Assembly (NCBI GenBank): GCA_002345215.1
Contig: DDVH01000055.1
Span: forward strand, 1 to 30,337
DNA length: 30,337 bases
Direction of reading: 5' to 3'
From: Anaerolineales bacterium UBA2317
GTDB lineage: Bacteria > Chloroflexota > Anaerolineae > Anaerolineales > Villigracilaceae
Part shown: positions 21,813 to 29,267 of the stretch, piece by piece
How positions within the stretch are numbered: the stretch's first letter is position 1
Layout: each line of letters begins with the position of its first letter
Translations under genes and position numbers: made by a program
Notes under the pieces: generated by a model
Told to the model about the DNA's origin: nothing
The model's input: only the letters and a program-made list of their open reading frames with translations
The model's database searches: none

Positions 21813-22622
21813 TTACGAATCACTGCTCTCGATTCTCTGCTCTCTTCTTCTAAAAGCTTTCTCTCCTATCATCTTGGTCAATAGCCCTGCTCGCCAAAAT
21901 GCGACAGCCGCCATGCCATGTGCTAGCACTGCAAAAAGCGGAGGTGTTTCATTAGTATAGTAAATCCAGCATTGACGGGTTGTGCCCCATAATTCAAGAT
22001 AATATCCAAGTCCAGAACCAGCGATGAATGTCAATAAAGCAAAACGATAATCTGTGGGTGTGAGAATTAACAAAATACATAAAATGGTCGCAAGCCATGT
22101 GTAGGATTTGTCAAAGGTTGGGGAGACAAAAACCAGCATCAAAGTCAAGAATGAAGCGAAAACAATCCAATATAAATAAGTGAATATTGAATCGTGAATC
22201 GGGTTTTTATCTAATATCCATTTGAAAAATCTTGTAATTCTATCAATTGATAAACTGGCTATGGGCCAAGCGGGGATAATCCAAAGTGGTGGTCTTTCGG
22301 CAGTGTAATAATGCCAAAGATTCGTTTGTGTGCCCCATGATTCAATGGCTAAGCCGCCACAAATGCCAACGAAAACAATTAATACATCTGTTTTGAGATT
22401 TGCTCGTGCCACAATGGTGATGGACATGAAAAGAAAAATGCCGAGCAAAAGCCAATCCATGTATAACCACCAAGGTCCGTTCCAATCAATGTAGGATAAA
22501 ACTTCTTCGGCGAGGGGCCACCAGATGTATACGATTAAGAAGATTGTGACGAAAAATCCGCCTAATAGAATTGATGAATCGCGCGTCCAAATTTTTGATA
22601 AAGCGCTTCGAATGTTTGACAT
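21813..22622 (-). CDS. Polytopic membrane protein with an internal duplication, function unknown
   Basis: A 269-residue protein with about seven membrane segments. Two halves share ExWGTxxxxWxYYTxExPPL at the same spacing: Glu94-Trp96-Gly97 ... Trp103-Tyr105-Tyr106 ... Pro111-Pro112 and Glu210-Trp212-Gly213 ... Trp219-Tyr221-Tyr222 ... Pro227-Pro228, an exact 116-residue offset. The conserved charged and aromatic residues at the membrane edge suggest a binding or catalytic site formed by both halves. I recognise no named family. I chose the second ATG at 22622: the first (22631) overlaps a perfect TATAAT at 22635-22630, which would place the transcript start at the second ATG. Monocistronic, with its own terminator. 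Confidence 0.72.
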   Translation of the reverse strand: MSNIRSALSKIWTRDSSILLGGFFVTIFLIVYIWWPLAEEVLSYIDWNGPWWLYMDWLLLGIFLFMSITIVARANLKTDVLIVFVGICGGLAIESWGTQTNLWHYYTAERPPLWIIPAWPIASLSIDRITRFFKWILDKNPIHDSIFTYLYWIVFASFLTLMLVFVSPTFDKSYTWLATILCILLILTPTDYRFALLTFIAGSGLGYYLELWGTTRQCWIYYTNETPPLFAVLAHGMAAVAFWRAGLLTKMIGEKAFRRREQRIESSDS

Positions 22623-22629
22623 ATAAGGC

Positions 22630-22635
22630 ATTATA
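22630..22635 (-). promoter_or_regulatory. -10 of the duplicated membrane protein gene, likely leaderless
   Basis: TATAAT on the minus strand lies seven bases before the ATG at 22622, so the transcript would start at or next to the start codon. The -35 candidate TTTAAG at 17 bp is weak. Confidence 0.5.
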
Positions 22636-22673
22636 ACAAAGCAAAATTGAAACTTAAAATTTCCAAAAATGAC

Positions 22674-22702
22674 TTGAATTTTGGTTAAGACTCACATAAA
22701 AT
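22674..22702 (+). promoter_or_regulatory. Promoter of the secreted nuclease gene
   Basis: TTGAAT (22674-22679) and TAAAAT (22697-22702) are 17 bases apart. This places the transcript start about 40 bases before the ATG at 22750, which has an AAGGAG ribosome site. Confidence 0.6.
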
Positions 22703-22749
22703 GAAAAGGTCGTTTAGCCGCAACATCTAACCCAAATAAGGAGAATGCA

Positions 22750-25700
22750 ATGGCTCGACCTTCCCAAAAACTACTTACTAGTTTCATCATTTTGGCAATG
22801 CTTTTAGTTGCCGCCCCTATTCAGCCTGTGAGTGCCTCAACGCCAACAGAGCTGTTTTTTTCTGAATATATCGAAGGCAGTAGTAATAACAAAGCACTTG
22901 AAATTTATAACGGAACAGGTGCGGCAATCAATTTAGGAACAGATGGGTATAACATTCAAATGTTCTTCAATGGGTCAGGTAGTGCAGGCTTGACCATTAA
23001 CCTGACTGGTACAGTAGCAGATGGTGATGTATATGTAGTTGCCCAATCTTCTGCAAACGCATCTATTCTCGCTCAAGCAGACCAAACCAATGGCGCTGGT
23101 TGGTTTAATGGTGATGATGCAGTGGTTCTTCGTAAAGGAACTACCGTCATTGATGTGATTGGCCAAATCGGTTTTGACCCAGGCGCTGAATGGGGTTCTG
23201 GATTAATCAGCACAGCAGATAATACATTACGCCGAATCGATATAGTTTGTGCAGGTGATGCAGATGGCTCTAATGCATTTGACCCTTCACTTGAATGGGA
23301 AGGTTTTGCAACAGATACATTTGGTGGGCTTGGTTCTCATAGTGTAAATTGTGATGCTGAAGATGCCGCACCTGAAGTAGATAGCACATATCCAGTTGAT
23401 AATGCCACTGATTTTCCAATTGGTGCAAATTTGCAAGTTAATTTCAGTGAAGCTGTTAACACTGATGGCACATGGTTTGATTTATCCTGTAGTGTTAGTG
23501 GCAGTAATTTAACTGCAGTTGTTAGTGGTGGTCCGCAAAACTTTACTATTGACCCAGATGTCACTTTAGTTGGCGGTGAAACTTGTACATTAACGATTAT
23601 TGCAAGTCAAATCACAGACGTAGATGAAAACGACCCGCCAGATAATATGGTTTTAGATTTCACTGTTGATTTTTCAGCATTTGATGTTTGTGTGGCATCT
23701 TATACTCCTATCTACTCAATTCAAGGAAGTGGAGCAACTGCCGCTATTCTTGGAACAGTCACTACACAAGGTGTAGTGGTTGGAGATTATGAAGGTGCAT
23801 CACCTACATTACGCGGTTTTTATATGCAAGATTTAACAGGCGATGGTGATGATACAACTTCAGACGGTATTTTTGTCTTCAACGGAAATAATGACAATGT
23901 TGCCATTGGTGATGTTGTACGTGTGACTGGCAATGCAAATGAATTTCAAGGTCAAACACAAATCACTTCTTCATCTGTTGTCACTTGTGGAACGGGTTCT
24001 GTAGCACCGGTAGATGTTACCCTGCCTTTCCCCACTGTAGATTTTGCAGAACGCTATGAAGGTATGTTGGTTCGTTTACCACAGACACTTTATGTAACAG
24101 AACACTTCCAACTCGGAAGATTTGGTCAAGTAGTGGTTTCTGTTGATGGACGTTTACAACAACCAACAAATATTTATGAGCCGGGTCCTGATGCAAATAA
24201 TTTACAGGATTTAAATAACCGAAGCAGAATCATTATTGACGATGCGCTTCAAAACCAAAACCCCGACCCGATTCTGTTTGGACGCGATGGCAATCCACTT
24301 TCAGCAAGCAATACATTGCGCGGTGGTGACACAGCCACTAACACAATCGGCGTAATGACATATACATGGGCTGGCAATTCAGCCAGCGGCAATGCTTATC
24401 GCATTCGCCCAATCAATGCTTTGGATGGTTATGTTAATTTTGTAGAAGCAAATCCACGTCCCACTTCTGCTCCAAATGTTGGAGGTTCGTTGACCATAAC
24501 AGGTATGAATCTACTCAACTTCTTTAATACATTTGACGGAATACCCGATACTGTTGATAACTGCACATTTGGTGTTAGTGGCGCTCCTGCTGACTGTCGC
24601 GGAGCGGACACTGCCTCAGAATTTGAAAGACAAGTTGACAAAACAGTATCAGCTATCCTTGAGATGGATGCGGATGTCATCGGTGTGAATGAAATCGAAA
24701 ATGATGGATACGGTCTTGATAGTTCGCTTCAATCTTTAGTGGATGAATTGAATGCGGCGACTGAGCCCGGTACTTACGCCTTTATTGACGTTGATGCAAA
24801 TACCGGTCAATTAAATGCAATGGGAACAGATGCAATCAAAGTCGGTTTAATTTATAAGACGACATCGGTTACCCCTGTTGGGCAAACTGCCGCTTTGAAT
24901 ACCGTCGCTTTTGTGAATGGTGGTGATAGTGCGCCTCGAACTCGCCCGGCACTTGCACAAGCTTTTGAACAATATTCAACTGGTGCACGTTTTATTGTGA
25001 GCGTTAATCATTTCAAGAGCAAAGGTTCTGCTTGTGATGCACCCGATGCGGGTGATGGTCAGGGCAACTGTAATCAAGTGCGTGTGAATGCCGCCACTGA
25101 ATTAATCAATTGGCTTGCCTCCGACCCAACTGGAACTGGTGACCCAGATGTGTTATTGGTCGGTGACTATAACTCGTATGCTATGGAAGACCCAATCATA
25201 TTAATGGAAAATGCAGGCTTCACACACTTGATTAAGTCACTGCTTGGTGAAGATGCTTATTCTTATGTATTTGATGGGCAATGGGGCTACCTTGACCATG
25301 CCTTAGCAACTGCTTCACTTGCGCCACAAGTTGCCGGTGTAGCTGAATATCACATCAATGCCGATGAACCAAACGTATTAGATTACAACTTTGATTTCAA
25401 AAGCCCGGGTCAAATCATTAGTTTATATAATAATGATGAGTTTAGAGTCTCTGACCATGACCCAATCCTTGTCGGTTTGGAGTTAGACCCAGACCTTACT
25501 TGCAATGGATTGCCTGTTACGATTGTCGGAACAACTGGTGACGATATAATTTACGGCACCAATGGTGCAGATGTCATTGTTGGGCTTGGTGGAAACGACG
25601 TCATTTATGGTGGCAATGGCAATGACGTAATCTGTGGTGGTTCAGGTGATGACATCATTGAAGGTGGTAATGGCAATGATACGCTTATCGGCGGCTTCGG

Positions 25701-25947
25701 CAACGATACCTTAGATGGTGGTAATGGAAATGATTCATTGACCGGCAATGATGGAAACGATACTCTGTATGGTCAAAATGGAAACGATGTCTTAAGTGGT
25801 GACAATGGAAATGACACGCTCGTAGGACATAACGGCAATGACACTTTGACCGGCGGAACAGGCAGTGATTCATTTAGTGGCAACAATGGAAATGACACCA
25901 ATACAGATTTCAAACCTGAAGAAGGTGATACAAGTACAGGAACATAA
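22750..25947 (+). CDS. Secreted multidomain nuclease (ExeM/NucH-like) with RTX repeats
   Basis: A 1065-residue extracellular protein. A Sec signal peptide (about 1-30, ending VSA-ST) leads to a lamin-tail domain (FFSEYIEGSSNNKALEIYN, about 35-200), an Ig-like domain (about 208-316), an OB-fold region (about 318-470, YSIQGSGATAAILGTVTTQG) and an endonuclease/exonuclease/phosphatase domain (about 580-915). The last shows the catalytic residues in NEIEND, NHFKSKGS (His754), GDYNSY (Asp806, Asn808), LDHAL and SDHDP (901-905). Fourteen RTX nonapeptides follow (927-1052), which should bind Ca2+. The order matches ExeM-type nucleases that degrade extracellular DNA for nutrients or biofilm turnover. 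A Sec signal replaces the type I secretion expected of classical RTX proteins, and there is no sortase motif or C-terminal anchor, so the protein is probably released. Confidence 0.92.
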   Translation: MARPSQKLLTSFIILAMLLVAAPIQPVSASTPTELFFSEYIEGSSNNKALEIYNGTGAAINLGTDGYNIQMFFNGSGSAGLTINLTGTVADGDVYVVAQSSANASILAQADQTNGAGWFNGDDAVVLRKGTTVIDVIGQIGFDPGAEWGSGLISTADNTLRRIDIVCAGDADGSNAFDPSLEWEGFATDTFGGLGSHSVNCDAEDAAPEVDSTYPVDNATDFPIGANLQVNFSEAVNTDGTWFDLSCSVSGSNLTAVVSGGPQNFTIDPDVTLVGGETCTLTIIASQITDVDENDPPDNMVLDFTVDFSAFDVCVASYTPIYSIQGSGATAAILGTVTTQGVVVGDYEGASPTLRGFYMQDLTGDGDDTTSDGIFVFNGNNDNVAIGDVVRVTGNANEFQGQTQITSSSVVTCGTGSVAPVDVTLPFPTVDFAERYEGMLVRLPQTLYVTEHFQLGRFGQVVVSVDGRLQQPTNIYEPGPDANNLQDLNNRSRIIIDDALQNQNPDPILFGRDGNPLSASNTLRGGDTATNTIGVMTYTWAGNSASGNAYRIRPINALDGYVNFVEANPRPTSAPNVGGSLTITGMNLLNFFNTFDGIPDTVDNCTFGVSGAPADCRGADTASEFERQVDKTVSAILEMDADVIGVNEIENDGYGLDSSLQSLVDELNAATEPGTYAFIDVDANTGQLNAMGTDAIKVGLIYKTTSVTPVGQTAALNTVAFVNGGDSAPRTRPALAQAFEQYSTGARFIVSVNHFKSKGSACDAPDAGDGQGNCNQVRVNAATELINWLASDPTGTGDPDVLLVGDYNSYAMEDPIILMENAGFTHLIKSLLGEDAYSYVFDGQWGYLDHALATASLAPQVAGVAEYHINADEPNVLDYNFDFKSPGQIISLYNNDEFRVSDHDPILVGLELDPDLTCNGLPVTIVGTTGDDIIYGTNGADVIVGLGGNDVIYGGNGNDVICGGSGDDIIEGGNGNDTLIGGFGNDTLDGGNGNDSLTGNDGNDTLYGQNGNDVLSGDNGNDTLVGHNGNDTLTGGTGSDSFSGNNGNDTNTDFKPEEGDTSTGT
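25528..25905 (+). repeat. Fourteen 27-bp tandem repeats encoding RTX nonapeptides
   Basis: Units of the form GGxGNDxLx repeat in exact nine-residue phase, for example GGNGNDTLI, GGFGNDTLD and GGNGNDSLT. At DNA level the AATGGAAATGA-like core is shared by many units, so recombination could change copy number without breaking the frame. Confidence 0.92.
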
Positions 25948-25962
25948 AATAAATCTTAAATA

Positions 25963-26008
25963 ATAGTAATAGAAAGTCCCTCTGAAACTTTGGACTTTCT
26001 ATTACTAT
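25963..26008. terminator. Probable terminator of the nuclease gene
   Basis: Perfect 17-base arms (ATAGTAATAGAAAGTCC and GGACTTTCTATTACTAT) enclose a 12-base loop, starting 15 bases after the stop codon. No long T-run follows on the plus strand, so it may act more as an mRNA-stabilising stem than a strong terminator. Confidence 0.65.
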
Positions 26009-26064
26009 AAATATAAAAGTTTTATATTAAATTCTTTCTTTAATCTAAAACGCTAAAAAGTGGT

Positions 26065-26070
26065 TATAAT
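26065..26070 (+). promoter_or_regulatory. Candidate -10 of the DUF3597 gene
   Basis: A perfect TATAAT about 70 bases before the ATG at 26141. No clear -35 is found at the expected distance. Confidence 0.45.
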
Positions 26071-26140
26071 GAATTTATAAGGACAATATATTTTGATGCC
26101 TTATATATCTTAAATCCCAAATATTGAAAGGATGTGTACC

Positions 26141-26584
26141 ATGGGTTTCTTCGATAAAATTCTCGAAAAGATTGGCATTAAGAAGAAAGATGAAAAAGAG
26201 GTAGGAGGCGAAGCCAAAGGCGGTTTGAAAGCCAAAGATGATGTCGCCAAAAAACCTGGTGTTGGCGCTAATGCACCAGCACGCACTGTGCCACAACAAG
26301 CCGGTGTTGTAAAACCAGCCGCTATGTCTGAAGTAGATGTGGTCGCAAAACTCGAAGGTTTAGCAAAAGGCAAAGACCTCAATTGGAAAGTTTCCATTGT
26401 AGATTTGCTCAAATTGCTCGACCTCGACTCCAGCCGCGAAGCTCGCGAAGAATTAGCCAAAGAATTGAATGCTCCAGCAGACGTCACTGGCGATTCTGCT
26501 CGCTTGAACGTTTGGCTCCATAAAGAAGTGTTGCGAAAAATTGCCGCAAACGGTGGCAATATCCCAGCCGATTTGTTGGACTAA
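26141..26584 (+). CDS. DUF3597 domain protein
   Basis: A 147-residue cytoplasmic protein. The N-terminus MGFFDKILEKIGIKKKDEK is an amphipathic helix. A Lys/Ala/Gly-rich flexible linker follows (about 20-60), and then the DUF3597 core: VDVVAKLEGLAKGKDLNWKV, SIVDLLKLLDLDSSREAREELAKEL and LNVWLHKEVLRKIAANGGNIPADLLD. Small proteins of this family are common but have no assigned role. I chose the ATG at 26141 because AAAGG lies nine bases upstream; the ATG at 26132 overlaps that ribosome site and would have no spacing. The gene is followed by a strong palindromic terminator and has its own promoter. Confidence 0.88.
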   Translation: MGFFDKILEKIGIKKKDEKEVGGEAKGGLKAKDDVAKKPGVGANAPARTVPQQAGVVKPAAMSEVDVVAKLEGLAKGKDLNWKVSIVDLLKLLDLDSSREAREELAKELNAPADVTGDSARLNVWLHKEVLRKIAANGGNIPADLLD

Positions 26585-26602
26585 GAAATATACTTAAGTA
26601 AT

Positions 26603-26639
26603 AAAGACCTGACAGGTTTTAAAAACCTGTCAGGTCTTT
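26603..26639 (+). terminator. Terminator after the DUF3597 gene
   Basis: Two 18-base arms (AAAGACCTGACAGGTTTT and its exact complement) around a single central base, ending in TTTT on the plus strand. It stands between this gene and comM, whose promoter begins right after it. Confidence 0.88.
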
Positions 26640-26653
26640 TAGTTTAATTCTGA

Positions 26654-26659
26654 TAAAAT
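26654..26659 (+). promoter_or_regulatory. Extended -10 of comM, likely leaderless
   Basis: TGATAAAAT combines an extended -10 (TGn) with the hexamer TAAAAT, which lies six bases before the ATG at 26666. The transcript would start at the start codon, and indeed no ribosome binding site fits between the hexamer and ATG. Confidence 0.55.
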
Positions 26660-26665
26660 CTCATT

Positions 26666-28186
26666 ATGCTCTCACGAGTTTACTCCTGCGCCGTAGTGGG
26701 ACTTGAAGGTGTCATCGTCGAAGTAGAAGTTGATTACACCAACGGTTTGCCCGGCGTCACCATTGTTGGTTTACCTGATGCCGCCGTACAAGAAAGTCGT
26801 GAGCGTGTGCAAACTGCTGTAAAAAATGCAGGCTTGCATTTTCCCCGTCATCGCATTGTTGTCAACTTATCTCCCGCCGCCATTCGCAAAGAAGGTCCTG
26901 CTTATGATCTTCCAATTGCGCTTGGCGTAATTATCCTTGCAGGTTTTCTTCCACAAGATTCAATTGAAGGTGCAATGTTTGTTGGTGAACTTTCATTGGA
27001 TGGCGTTGTGCGTCACACACGCGGCGTTTTACCAATGGCTGCCGCCGCTCGTGCAAATGGATTTAAAAAAATCTTCGTGGCTGAATCTGATGCAGGTGAA
27101 GCGGCTTTGATTCCTGACCTTGAAGTCTATCCCGTCAAAACACTTGCGCATCTTTATGACCATCTAGCTGGTCGCCAATTAATCGACATTTATCAAGCCT
27201 CAACAGATTCACTTGAACCATTGTTCGTTCCCACAGATTTTTCCGAAATTAAAGGACAAGACCACGTCAAACGTGCATTAGAAGTCGCCGCCGCTGGTGG
27301 ACATAATGTACTTATGGTTGGAAGTCCCGGTGCAGGCAAAACATTATTAGCCAGAGCTTTACCGGGCATATTGCCTGAAATGTCTATCGAAGAATCATTA
27401 GATGTGACCAGAATCTTTTCAGTCGCAGACCAACTCCCTGCTGGAACACCGTTAATCAAACATCGTCCATTTCGTTCACCACATCACACAATTTCACATG
27501 CAGGTTTAGTTGGTGGAGGAAATATTCCCAAGCCCGGAGAAATTTCACTTGCTCATCGTGGCGTTTTATTTTTAGATGAATTTCCTGAATTCGGAAGTAG
27601 AGTTCTTGAAGTCATGCGTCAACCTATGGAAGATAAAGTTGTGACGATTAGCCGAGCCAAAGGTTCATTAACTTTTTCTGCAAATTTTCAATTAATAGCC
27701 GCAATGAATCCATGCCCGTGTGGATATTATGGTGACAGTCAAAAACCTTGCACTTGTGCGCCTGCTGTTGTGACCAAATATCAAAAACGAATTTCAGGTC
27801 CGATGTTAGATCGCATTGATATTCACATTGAAGTTCCACGAGTGGATTATGAAAAGCTAAGTGGAAACAAATTAGGCGAAACATCCGAAACGATTCGTCA
27901 GCGTGTGCAAAATGCTAGAGATATTCAAATCAAACGCTTTGCAAATTCAGATATTGTTTGCAATTCAGATATGCGTGTGGGAGAGATTCGGCAGTATTGC
28001 AATCTACAGGCTGAAGGTCAGAGTTTGATGAGGGCGGCAATGAGTCAAATGAATCTATCGGCGCGTGCTTATCATCGCATTTTGAAGTTAGCAAGAACCA
28101 TTGCAGATTTAGCAGGTAGCAAAGAGATTCAATCTCCGCATTTGGCAGAGGCATTGCAATATCGTCCGAAGCTGATGTTAAGTTAG
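26666..28186 (+). CDS. comM: YifB/ComM family AAA+ ATPase (Mg-chelatase-like)
   Basis: A 506-residue protein of standard length. The N-terminal Lon-protease-like S5 fold (MLSRVYSCAVVGLEGVIVEVE, GLPGVTIVGLPDAAVQESRERV, FVGELSLDGVVR) is followed by the AAA+ module: Walker A GSPGAGKT (219-226), Walker B GVLFLDEFPEF, the zinc-like NPCPCGYYGDSQKPCTC cysteine cluster, and the arginine-finger region GPMLDRIDIHIEVP. A C-terminal YifB domain closes with LSARAYHRILKLARTIADL. In Gram-negative species ComM is a hexameric helicase driving branch migration during natural transformation; whether that role holds here is inferred. It is convergent with the response regulator gene, with one base between the stops. 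Confidence 0.96.
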   Translation: MLSRVYSCAVVGLEGVIVEVEVDYTNGLPGVTIVGLPDAAVQESRERVQTAVKNAGLHFPRHRIVVNLSPAAIRKEGPAYDLPIALGVIILAGFLPQDSIEGAMFVGELSLDGVVRHTRGVLPMAAAARANGFKKIFVAESDAGEAALIPDLEVYPVKTLAHLYDHLAGRQLIDIYQASTDSLEPLFVPTDFSEIKGQDHVKRALEVAAAGGHNVLMVGSPGAGKTLLARALPGILPEMSIEESLDVTRIFSVADQLPAGTPLIKHRPFRSPHHTISHAGLVGGGNIPKPGEISLAHRGVLFLDEFPEFGSRVLEVMRQPMEDKVVTISRAKGSLTFSANFQLIAAMNPCPCGYYGDSQKPCTCAPAVVTKYQKRISGPMLDRIDIHIEVPRVDYEKLSGNKLGETSETIRQRVQNARDIQIKRFANSDIVCNSDMRVGEIRQYCNLQAEGQSLMRAAMSQMNLSARAYHRILKLARTIADLAGSKEIQSPHLAEALQYRPKLMLS

Positions 28187-28187
28187 A

Positions 28188-29267
28188 TTACTTCCCTGCA
28201 ATTTTGGCAGTAGCGGCAGAACGAGTATGTACATCTAATTTTTCAAAGATGGCTTTGAGATGTCGTTTGACTGTATTGGTGGTAATCACAAGTCTTTCTG
28301 CAATTTCTTTGTTGGTTAAACCTTGTGCTAGTAATTCCAATACTTCGCGTTCACGGTCTGTCAGTGTACTTAATTCGCTGAATGATTGATGTGTTTTACG
28401 AGTCTCTTCTACAATGCGACGGAATGTTGCTCGGTCAAAGGCTTGTTTTTCAATATACGCTGAAACTTGATATTGTGAATACACACGTTGAATTTCATCT
28501 GTTTCAGTAATACCACTGACCACAATGGTGGGAATATTTTTACTTTGTGTTGTGGTCAATAATTGATAGCCTTCCAATTCAGCATCTTGCGAATTTTTAT
28601 CCCACATAATGTTGTTGATGCCTTGTAAAGATAAATCAATGACTGCCAATGAAAACTTTTCACGGCGCAATGAACCTAAAGCATCACCAAAACTGGCGCA
28701 AGTTAAAACTTGAAAGCCAATATCATTTAATAATTCTTCAATGATACTTCTCCAACCTGCATCATCTTCTACTATAAGGGCTTTTTCACTTTGGAGTTTT
28801 GTAACGGGTGGTTGAAATTTTTGGGGCAAAGCAGATGTCGAAGAAACAGGAGCAGGTACAGGCGGGGCTTGAAGCGGCGGGCTGACCAAAATCCGATAAA
28901 CAATATCTCTAAATTGACTGCGATGAAAACTTTCTTTTCGTAAAAATGTAAACGCACCGTAATCAGTTAAAGCAGTCACAGCCAATTCAACAGTAGCAAA
29001 ACCAGTTAATAAAATGGCGCGGCAATTGGGGTCAAGTTTGCGAACTGTATCTAACACACGTAAACCATCAATGTTATTGTGGTCGTTGGGAGATAATGAA
29101 AGGTCAATGACTGCGACGCGATGCGTGTTAGATTTTAAAGCGAGCGTGGCATCATCCAAATTCGTAGCGAGGTCAACTTCTAAACCACAATCTCGTAAAA
29201 TTTCACTGATGATTTGTTGCCACGAGTGGTCATCTTCAACAACCAATGCACGCATTATTTGATTCAT
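28188..29267 (-). CDS. Response regulator with two receiver domains and a LuxR-type HTH
   Basis: A 359-residue protein. Receiver 1 (about 5-127) has ALVVEDD, the phospho-acceptor Asp55 in AVIDLSLS, LLTGF and Lys111. A proline-rich linker (129-156) leads to receiver 2 (about 162-288), with ALIVEDD, Asp211 in AVIDLSLQ, VVSGIT and Lys274. The LuxR/NarL HTH (about 300-357) reads LTDREREVLELLAQGLTNKEIAERL...TNTVKRHLKAIFEKLDV. Both receivers keep the key Asp and Lys and look like a duplication. The gene overlaps the histidine kinase stop by 4 bp (ATGA), so the two are a cotranscribed two-component pair. An ATG four codons later (29255) is a possible alternative start. Targets are unknown. Confidence 0.93.
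   Translation of the reverse strand: MNQIMRALVVEDDHSWQQIISEILRDCGLEVDLATNLDDATLALKSNTHRVAVIDLSLSPNDHNNIDGLRVLDTVRKLDPNCRAILLTGFATVELAVTALTDYGAFTFLRKESFHRSQFRDIVYRILVSPPLQAPPVPAPVSSTSALPQKFQPPVTKLQSEKALIVEDDAGWRSIIEELLNDIGFQVLTCASFGDALGSLRREKFSLAVIDLSLQGINNIMWDKNSQDAELEGYQLLTTTQSKNIPTIVVSGITETDEIQRVYSQYQVSAYIEKQAFDRATFRRIVEETRKTHQSFSELSTLTDREREVLELLAQGLTNKEIAERLVITTNTVKRHLKAIFEKLDVHTRSAATAKIAGK

Noticed and set aside
25685..25873. His/Cys/Arg-rich reading frame antisense to the RTX repeats
   Set aside because: Its composition is just the complement of the GGNGND codons; no ribosome site or promoter.
25528..25905. Regularly spaced 27-bp repeats that could suggest a CRISPR array
   Set aside because: The period has no separate spacer, the units vary in codon-wise fashion and the frame encodes RTX nonapeptides of the nuclease gene.
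26110..26559. 149-codon minus-strand frame opposite the DUF3597 gene
   Set aside because: The plus-strand frame has a recognised domain, ribosome site and terminator; the antisense frame is a Ser/Phe-rich shadow.
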